Under the pieces are notes generated by a model. It was not told the DNA's origin. It saw nothing but the letters and a program-made list of their open reading frames with translations, and searched no databases. From the NCBI GenBank assembly GCA_902524115.1, contig CABZCA010000005.1, positions 32,313-96,312 of the forward strand: a stretch of DNA of 64,000 nucleotides. Reading direction: 5' to 3'. Made by a program: the position numbers and the translations under genes. The stretch is from an uncultured Pelagibacteraceae bacterium. Lineage in GTDB: Bacteria; Pseudomonadota; Alphaproteobacteria; Pelagibacterales; Pelagibacteraceae. Shown here piece by piece: positions 58,638 to 64,000 of this stretch (its first letter is position 1; every line of letters starts with the position of its first letter).

Positions 58638-59581
58638 TAGATACTTGATACACAATTAAGATATGAAACTTCACTTTCATTAATCTCAATATTAACATTC
58701 ACACCTAACGGAACTGAAATAGTATCTTTAAAACTTATTTCTTTTGATAAATTTTCCATTTCAATTTTCCAATTTCCTTTTTGTGAAAAAAGTATTGTAG
58801 GTTTATTAAAAATTAAATTTTCAACTCTGCCTTTTTTTGATTTGAAACAACTCAAACTAAAACCTGTATCTTGTTTTATTATTGGATTAATAGACTTATC
58901 TTGAAATATGTTTCCTAGTATATGTGAAATTTTAATATTATCTCCAATATTCAATTCACTTTCAATTCTATTATTAAGAGTAGATATATTACTAAGTAAT
59001 TGATCTAACTTGTAATTATTAAATTTTTTTATTTCATCATTAGATATAGGTTCTAATAATCTCCTACCATTTGGTATTGCTTTAATGTTTAGGTCGATTA
59101 ATGAATTATCATCTAAAAGTGCCATACCTGTCTTTTTTGCTCTCTTTAATACCTCAGGTATCCAAGTGACAATTCCTGGATCATCACCTCCTAGTACAAC
59201 AAAAATTAAGCCTTCTTCATCACCAGCATTTTCAAATGCTCTAAACATATTTGTTGGCATTGAAATAATGTCTCCTGGATTTAAAATCGTTTCATCTTTA
59301 CCCTCTGACCCCCAATAAAATCTCCATTTACCTGAATATATTATGAATACCTCTGCTGTTAAATGGCTATGTAAACCCGATCCATTAAAGGGTTTTGCTG
59401 ATACTGCACCTAAATTAAAACCATGAGGTTCAGATATTTTTATTGATTGGTCAGCGTCTTCTGCGACACCTGGACCTAAAATAGAATAATTTTTTCTTTC
59501 TTTGTGTCCATCTAGCTTACCCTCAACAAATGGCAAACTACTAGGAATTAAATCTTTGAATTTTGCTAATCTAATATTCAT
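58637..59581 (-). CDS. Cupin-domain protein
   Basis: A 314-residue protein with a cupin domain at residues about 55-135: NLGAVSAKPFNGSGLHSHLTAEVFIIYSGKWRFYWG with HSH as the metal-binding pair, and EGKDETILNPGDIISMPTNMFRAFEN. A second, less clear domain follows. It could be an iron-dependent dioxygenase or isomerase for the pathway substrate, or a sensor. The gene overlaps the SnoaL gene by one base (TAATG). Confidence 0.75.
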   Translation of the reverse strand: MNIRLAKFKDLIPSSLPFVEGKLDGHKERKNYSILGPGVAEDADQSIKISEPHGFNLGAVSAKPFNGSGLHSHLTAEVFIIYSGKWRFYWGSEGKDETILNPGDIISMPTNMFRAFENAGDEEGLIFVVLGGDDPGIVTWIPEVLKRAKKTGMALLDDNSLIDLNIKAIPNGRRLLEPISNDEIKKFNNYKLDQLLSNISTLNNRIESELNIGDNIKISHILGNIFQDKSINPIIKQDTGFSLSCFKSKKGRVENLIFNKPTILFSQKGNWKIEMENLSKEISFKDTISVPLGVNVNIEINESEVSYLNCVSSI

Positions 59582-59590
59582 ATTTTTTTA

Positions 59591-59613
59591 ATTATAATAT
59601 TGTGATACACGAT
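59591..59613. promoter_or_regulatory. Divergent promoter between the two SnoaL-containing transcripts
   Basis: Overlapping -10 boxes face both ways in the 52-base gap: TATAAT on the plus strand at 59593-59598 and TATAAT on the minus strand at 59596-59591. An imperfect dyad ATTGTG-ATA-CACGAT (59599-59613, one mismatch) is next to them. No -35 is clear on either strand. The minus-strand start would lie only about 10 bases before the cupin ATG. Confidence 0.4.
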
Positions 59614-59633
59614 TATTTCCAATAAATAAATAT

Positions 59634-60719
59634 ATGCAAATAGAACAATTTGATACAGGACTAAAAACAAAAACTAATGTTCAAGACATTATTCTGTCAC
59701 CAGAAAAAAATTTACAAAATAAAAATTTAATCCGAGGTTATCTTAATAAAATTATTACATCAGGTGTAAGTGAAATAGACAAGAATTTGGATGAAGCATT
59801 TATAAATGATGTAAAGATAAATAGTTTTTATCCAATAAATGAATTTGAGGGACTTAAAAATCTTAAAGAAAAAATCTTTATACCTTTATTTGAGGCTTTT
59901 CCTGATCTTGAAAGAAGAGAGAATATTGTTGTTGGTGGTGCTTTTAGAGACAAGGTTTTAGTAGGTTCATACTCAGTCCTTTCAGGATATTTTACAAAAC
60001 CTTGGTTAGGAATAAAACCAAATTATAAAATGATTAATCTTAGATGTTGTGAAATTCATGAGCTCAAAGAAACAAAAATAGTAGAAAGTCATATTTTAAT
60101 TGATGTGATGGATTTTTTAAGACAGTGTGGCATATCTTCGATCAATCCATCTAGAGGCTCTGAGGGAGCTTGGCTTCCACCTATAAATACTGATGGAGTA
60201 AATTTTTATGAAAAAAATATGGAGGTATCCAATTTTAATTTAAAACAAGCACTCTCTATGAATAGAAGTCTTAATTTGAAACCTGAAAAAGAAAACTTAT
60301 CAAATGAGGAATTAAAAAATAGATTATTAAGTCATCCTCAAAAAGAATATTGGCATGATAAAATGATCTGGTATGGTCCATGTGGAATAGGCACTTCAAG
60401 ATCACTAGAGGGGTTTATTGATATGCATCAATTACCTTTTAGAAAATCATTTACAGAAAGAGATTATTTTAAACTGGGTCATTACTGCGAGATAGGAGAT
60501 GGAAAATTTTCTCTATGTGCAGGATGGCATAGTCTAGAGGCATATTACGGTTCAAATGATTGGCTTGGATATAAGGCAAATAAGCAAAAATTAACAATGC
60601 GTGTTATGGATTTTTACCATCATGATGAAGGAAAAATCCGTGAAAATTGGGTACCAATTGATATACTTCACATTCTAAAACAAATCGGCATAGATGTTTT
60701 AGATAATATTAAAGGCTAA
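59634..60719 (+). CDS. Tandem SnoaL-like (ester cyclase/NTF2-fold) protein
   Basis: A 361-residue protein with two SnoaL-like domains: one at residues about 30-165 (INEFEGLKNLKEKIFIPLFEAFPDLERRENIVVGG) and one at about 210-350 (HPQKEYWHDKMIWYGPCGIGTSRSLEGFIDMHQLPFRKSF; MRVMDFYHHDEGKIRENWVPIDILHIL). It has the WVPIDILH segment typical of ester cyclases. It is the counterpart of the minus-strand tandem SnoaL protein across the divergent promoter. The ABC ATPase gene starts one base after its stop. Confidence 0.75.
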   Translation: MQIEQFDTGLKTKTNVQDIILSPEKNLQNKNLIRGYLNKIITSGVSEIDKNLDEAFINDVKINSFYPINEFEGLKNLKEKIFIPLFEAFPDLERRENIVVGGAFRDKVLVGSYSVLSGYFTKPWLGIKPNYKMINLRCCEIHELKETKIVESHILIDVMDFLRQCGISSINPSRGSEGAWLPPINTDGVNFYEKNMEVSNFNLKQALSMNRSLNLKPEKENLSNEELKNRLLSHPQKEYWHDKMIWYGPCGIGTSRSLEGFIDMHQLPFRKSFTERDYFKLGHYCEIGDGKFSLCAGWHSLEAYYGSNDWLGYKANKQKLTMRVMDFYHHDEGKIRENWVPIDILHILKQIGIDVLDNIKG

Positions 60720-60720
60720 A

Positions 60721-61770
60721 ATGGCAAATATAAAATTTACTGGAGTACATAAATCTTTTGGCTCCAATAAGATTATTACAGACTTCAATTTATCCGGCAA
60801 GGATGATGAATTTCTTGTACTGGTTGGGCCATCTGGATGTGGAAAATCAACTTTGTTAAGAATGATCGCAGGTTTAGAACAGATTGATGAAGGTGAAATA
60901 TTTATTAATGATCAAAAAATAAATGATCTACATCCTTCCAAACGACAAACTGCAATGGTGTTTCAGTCATATGCTCTTTACCCTCACATGAATGTTTATG
61001 AAAATATGTCATTCGGGTTAAAGATAGAAAAGAGATCTAAAGAAGAAATCCAGACAAAAGTTATGCAGGCAGCAAAAATTCTAAAGATAGAGGAATTGTT
61101 GGAAAGAAGACCCAAACAATTGTCAGGAGGGCAGAGACAAAGGGTTGCAATTGGAAGAGCAATAACAAGAAATCCAAAAATATTTTTATTTGATGAGCCT
61201 TTATCAAATTTAGATGCAGCACTAAGATCAGAAATGAGAGTTGAGATTTCCAAATTACATAATCAAATTAAAACAAATATGATTTATGTTACGCATGATC
61301 AGGTAGAGGCAATGACTTTAGCAGATAGAATTGTAATATTAAATCTTGGTAATATTGAACAAGTTGGAACTCCAGACGAAATTTACAATAATCCAGCAAA
61401 TATTTTTGTAGCTCAATTTATTGGAACTCCAAAAATGAATATTTTACCTTTAAATAATGAAAATATAATTTCAGATAATAAAATTATTTTTTTAGGTAAT
61501 GAAATAACTTTTGAAAAAACTAAATTTGATAAAAAGAAATATTTCTTAGGAATAAGACCTGAGCATTTTAACTTATCTAATGAATCACAATTTAAATTTA
61601 AACCTAAAATTGATCTTGTTGAAAATTTAGGTAATGAAAAGATTGTATACATGAGTAACGACAACTTAGAACTTAGTGCAAAAATTTCTAATCAGGAAGA
61701 TTTTCAAAATCAGATTAATTTTGACTCTAAAGATATTTTTATTTTTGACGAAAACGGAAGAAGAATTTAA
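60721..61770 (+). CDS. ABC carbohydrate-type transporter ATP-binding protein (UgpC/MalK type)
   Basis: A 349-residue ATPase. Walker A GPSGCGKST is near residues 37-45, signature LSGGQRQRVAIGRAIT near 134-149, Walker B FLFDEPLSNLDAALR near 155-169 and H-loop YVTHDQVEAMTLADR near 190-204; a TOBE domain follows. It is the only ATPase of this kind near the binding-protein and permease genes at 53.3-56.5 kb, which lack one, so it very likely powers them although it is on the other transcript. An EamA gene follows 37 bases later. Confidence 0.85.
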   Translation: MANIKFTGVHKSFGSNKIITDFNLSGKDDEFLVLVGPSGCGKSTLLRMIAGLEQIDEGEIFINDQKINDLHPSKRQTAMVFQSYALYPHMNVYENMSFGLKIEKRSKEEIQTKVMQAAKILKIEELLERRPKQLSGGQRQRVAIGRAITRNPKIFLFDEPLSNLDAALRSEMRVEISKLHNQIKTNMIYVTHDQVEAMTLADRIVILNLGNIEQVGTPDEIYNNPANIFVAQFIGTPKMNILPLNNENIISDNKIIFLGNEITFEKTKFDKKKYFLGIRPEHFNLSNESQFKFKPKIDLVENLGNEKIVYMSNDNLELSAKISNQEDFQNQINFDSKDIFIFDENGRRI

Positions 61771-61807
61771 ATTTTTTTAAATATTATTTTTTCATTAATT
61801 ATTTAAT

Positions 61808-62707
61808 ATGAATTGGATAGTTGTTACAGTTATTGCGGCTTTTTTTCAGAATCTAAGGTCTTCATTTCAAAAAAAAATTAATAAGGATGTTTCAACTATA
61901 GCATCTACTTATGTTAGGTTTTCTTTTGCTCTGCCTTTGGCATTAGTCTTGTTTTTTATATATTTCAGAGAAGTTTCTATAGTTCATGAAATACTTAATC
62001 AACCAGGCTTTTTAATAAATGTAACTTTAGCATCAATTTTTCAAGTAATATTTACTTTTGTATTATTATATTTATTTAGGCTCTCAAATTTTGTTGTTGG
62101 AACCTCACTAAGTAAAACAGAAGTTGTACAAGTTGCTATATTTGAATACTTAATATTAAATGAAAAATTAAGTAAGCTAGGCATAAGTGGAATAATAATA
62201 TCAACTCTAGGTGTAATAATTTTATCTATAAAAGATTTAAAATTATTTCTTCAAAACATATTTTCAAAAACAACGTTAATTGGACTTATATCTGGTTTAT
62301 TCTTAGCTCTGAGCATTGTTTATTTTAGATCTGCCGCCTTATCTTTAGAAAATTTTAATTCAAATTTTGAAAAAGTAATATCAACGTTACTTTTTGGATT
62401 ATTAATTCCAACAATTATTTTAACGATTTACCTTTTAGTCTTTGAAAAAAAAGAGTTTAAAAAACTATATAATGATAAATACGACTGTATGTTAATTGGT
62501 ATTGGAGGTTTTTTTGCATCGCTCTCATGGTTTTATGCATTCACTTTAATCCAAGCATCCTTTGTCAGAGCAGTTGGTCAAATTGAATTATTATTTAGTT
62601 ATTTTTCCTCAAAATATTTATTCAAGGAAAAAGTAAAGTTAACAGAAATTTTAGGTATTGTTGTTTTTGTAATTGGAGTTACAATTTTATTGCTTTCTAG
62701 AGTTTAA
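61808..62707 (+). CDS. EamA-family (DMT) permease
   Basis: A 299-residue membrane protein with ten hydrophobic segments in two EamA repeats; the second starts near LIGLISGLFLALSIVYFRSAALSLE. The conserved segment of the first repeat is in TSLSKTEVVQVAIFEYLILNEKLS near residue 100. It belongs to the drug/metabolite transporter superfamily; no substrate is known. It ends three bases before the convergent HpsN-like gene. Confidence 0.8.
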   Translation: MNWIVVTVIAAFFQNLRSSFQKKINKDVSTIASTYVRFSFALPLALVLFFIYFREVSIVHEILNQPGFLINVTLASIFQVIFTFVLLYLFRLSNFVVGTSLSKTEVVQVAIFEYLILNEKLSKLGISGIIISTLGVIILSIKDLKLFLQNIFSKTTLIGLISGLFLALSIVYFRSAALSLENFNSNFEKVISTLLFGLLIPTIILTIYLLVFEKKEFKKLYNDKYDCMLIGIGGFFASLSWFYAFTLIQASFVRAVGQIELLFSYFSSKYLFKEKVKLTEILGIVVFVIGVTILLLSRV

Positions 62708-62709
62708 AG

Positions 62710-63996
62710 TTAATTAGAAAATCCGTATTTTCTAAGTCTTACATCTCCAGTTCTAGCATGAGCTTCCATACCTTCATATCTTGAAATTCTTGCACAAGCT
62801 GCGCCCACTTCTTTAGTTGATTCCTTTGTCATTCTTTGGAAACTCAATGTTTTAATGAATTTTCCGACAAATAAACCGCCTGTATATTTTCCCGCACCTT
62901 TTGTTGGTAAAATATGGTTTGTCCCAGAGCATTTATCGCCATAAGCAACTGTAGTTTCTTCTCCAATAAATAATGATCCGTAGTTTTTTAATCGATCATG
63001 AAACCATTGAAGGTTTTTAGTCTGTATCTCTAAATGTTCAGGAGCATATTCATCACTGATTTTAGCCATTTCTTCGTCTGTATCGCATAAAATAACTTCC
63101 CCATAGTCTCTCCAAGCTGCACCAGAGTTTTCTCTTGGTAGGTCTGGTAAGTCTGCAATTAATTCTGGCACTCTTTTCATTACATATTCAGCTAATGATT
63201 TACTAGTAGTAAATAACCATGCAGGAGAATTGTAACCATGCTCAGCTTGTCCAACTAAATCGAAAGCAACTAATTCTGGGTCTGCTGTTTCATCTGCTAT
63301 AACTGCAATTTCTGTAGGACCAGCAAATAAATCTATACCTACTTTGCCAAATAAAATTCTTTTTGATTCTGCAACAAATTGATTTCCAGGACCAACAAGC
63401 ATATCAGCAGGTGCATTACCAAAAAGACCATAAGTCATTGCAGCAATAGCCTGAACTCCACCTAAATTCATTATTACATCTGCTCCACATAAGTCAGCGG
63501 TATAAACAATAGCAGGATGAACTCCAACACCAGGTTTTGGTGAGCTGCAAACAATAATATTTTTAACACCAGCAACTTTAGCTGTAGTAACACTCATTAC
63601 TGCGGAAGCAATATGAGCATATCTTCCTGCAGGTACATAACAACCTGCTGTATTAACAGGAATTAATTTTTGTCCAGCAAATAATCCATCTGAAAGTTCT
63701 ACCTCAAAATCTTGGCCATAATTTTTTAATTGTGCTTCAGCAAACTTTCTTACTCTTTCATGAGAGAATTGAATGTCGTCTTTTGTTTTAGGATCTAAAT
63801 TTTTTTTAATTTGTTCAATTTTTTCTCTTGTAACTACTACTTCTCCTTCATATTTATCAAATTTTTTTGATAACTCGATACATCCCTCTTCTTTTGTTTT
63901 CTCTATATCTCTTAGAATATTTTCTACAATCTCTCTTGTTTTTGTATCATCAGTAGAAGATGTTTTGGGTGATTTTTTTAAATAATTTATTGCCAT
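62710..63996 (-). CDS. Histidinol dehydrogenase-family protein, HpsN (sulfopropanediol dehydrogenase)-like
   Basis: A 428-residue protein of HisD length with a zinc-site GQAEHGYNSPA segment and APEHLEIQT (Glu-His) motif. The GTNHILPTKGAGKYTGGLFVGKF segment (here about 380-400) matches HpsN-type proteins, which oxidise 2,3-dihydroxypropane-1-sulfonate, and not the GTNHVLPTYG pattern of biosynthetic HisD. The N-terminus INYLKK is also HpsN-like. The gene lies alone at the window's right edge, starting at 63996, so its operon partners are outside. A biosynthetic role in histidine is less likely but possible. Confidence 0.7.
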   Translation of the reverse strand: MAINYLKKSPKTSSTDDTKTREIVENILRDIEKTKEEGCIELSKKFDKYEGEVVVTREKIEQIKKNLDPKTKDDIQFSHERVRKFAEAQLKNYGQDFEVELSDGLFAGQKLIPVNTAGCYVPAGRYAHIASAVMSVTTAKVAGVKNIIVCSSPKPGVGVHPAIVYTADLCGADVIMNLGGVQAIAAMTYGLFGNAPADMLVGPGNQFVAESKRILFGKVGIDLFAGPTEIAVIADETADPELVAFDLVGQAEHGYNSPAWLFTTSKSLAEYVMKRVPELIADLPDLPRENSGAAWRDYGEVILCDTDEEMAKISDEYAPEHLEIQTKNLQWFHDRLKNYGSLFIGEETTVAYGDKCSGTNHILPTKGAGKYTGGLFVGKFIKTLSFQRMTKESTKEVGAACARISRYEGMEAHARTGDVRLRKYGFSN

Positions 63997-64000
63997 TTCT

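Noticed and set aside
62710..63996. hisD of histidine biosynthesis
   Set aside because: Motifs in the C-terminal third fit HpsN-type proteins better and no his operon gene lies alongside; the HisN-like gene is 33 kb away.
1..64000. CRISPR arrays, IS ends, direct long repeats or an integration site
   Set aside because: No regularly spaced repeats, transposase-like frames or repeat-flanked segments were seen; poly-A/T runs are simple AT bias.

Overview
The window is very AT-rich (roughly 30% G+C by eye), almost fully coding, with tiny intergenic gaps and frequent 1-20 base gene overlaps. Together with the protein types (many solute-binding proteins, proVWX, TRAP and tripartite tricarboxylate transporters, persulfide oxidation, stand-alone PEP carboxylase) this points to a streamlined marine alphaproteobacterium of the SAR11 group (Pelagibacterales). 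The assignment is inference from gene style and content; no rRNA or tRNA gene is present to confirm it. No insertion sequence, phage gene, CRISPR array, rRNA, tRNA or recognisable transcription factor was found, and no gap without a gene exceeds 300 bases.

Layout. (1) 1-24.9 kb is a carbohydrate and sugar-acid region: the start of an enolase-superfamily sugar-acid dehydratase, a PdxA-type dehydrogenase, a tripartite tricarboxylate transporter (tctCBA) with an SDR and a ROK kinase, a glucose-type ABC transporter (gtsABCD-like) with an SDR and a Gfo/Idh/MocA dehydrogenase, a DMT permease, a UxaA-type dehydratase, an IlvD/Edd-type dehydratase, a D-2-hydroxyacid dehydrogenase, a TRAP transporter, and then a GarR-like reductase, SDR, FAH hydrolase, second enolase-family dehydratase and SMP-30 lactonase. 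The last four look like a non-phosphorylative deoxy-sugar-acid pathway. (2) 24.9-37.3 kb: PEP carboxylase, CcdA, a gamma-butyrobetaine hydroxylase-type dioxygenase, a HisN-like phosphatase, a glutamine amidotransferase, a complete peptide ABC transporter (dppABC plus a fused dppDF), an AhpD-like protein, a DUF952 protein and an SMR-family protein.

(3) 37.4-45.7 kb is a sulfur and small-protein island, mostly on the minus strand: type II sulfide:quinone oxidoreductase, persulfide dioxygenase, a 36-residue metallothionein-like protein, CysE, CysK (with a one-base frameshift near its C-terminus), then ten small proteins (three NTF2-like, a cupin, DUF1330, GYD, other ferredoxin-like folds, a secreted barrel protein and a His/Met-rich cupredoxin). 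A peroxiredoxin is transcribed divergently from sqr. (4) 45.7-52.6 kb: racemase, alpha/beta hydrolase, the glycine betaine transporter proXVW (ProW has an extra N-terminal domain), an MFS permease and pseudoazurin. (5) 52.6-61.8 kb is a divergent unit with an uncharacterised carbohydrate-type ABC transporter, a core MetE-like methyltransferase, two tandem-domain SnoaL-like proteins, a cupin protein and a HAD protein lacking its catalytic aspartates. The window ends with a DMT permease and an HpsN-like member of the histidinol dehydrogenase family.

The best candidates for undescribed biology are the small-protein cassette at 37.4-41.0 kb and the SnoaL/MetE-like/cupin/ABC unit at 52.6-61.8 kb. 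A pattern running across the window is that all six solute-binding-protein genes are followed immediately by a strong RNA hairpin before their membrane-partner genes, which may set stoichiometry in a region with no visible regulator.
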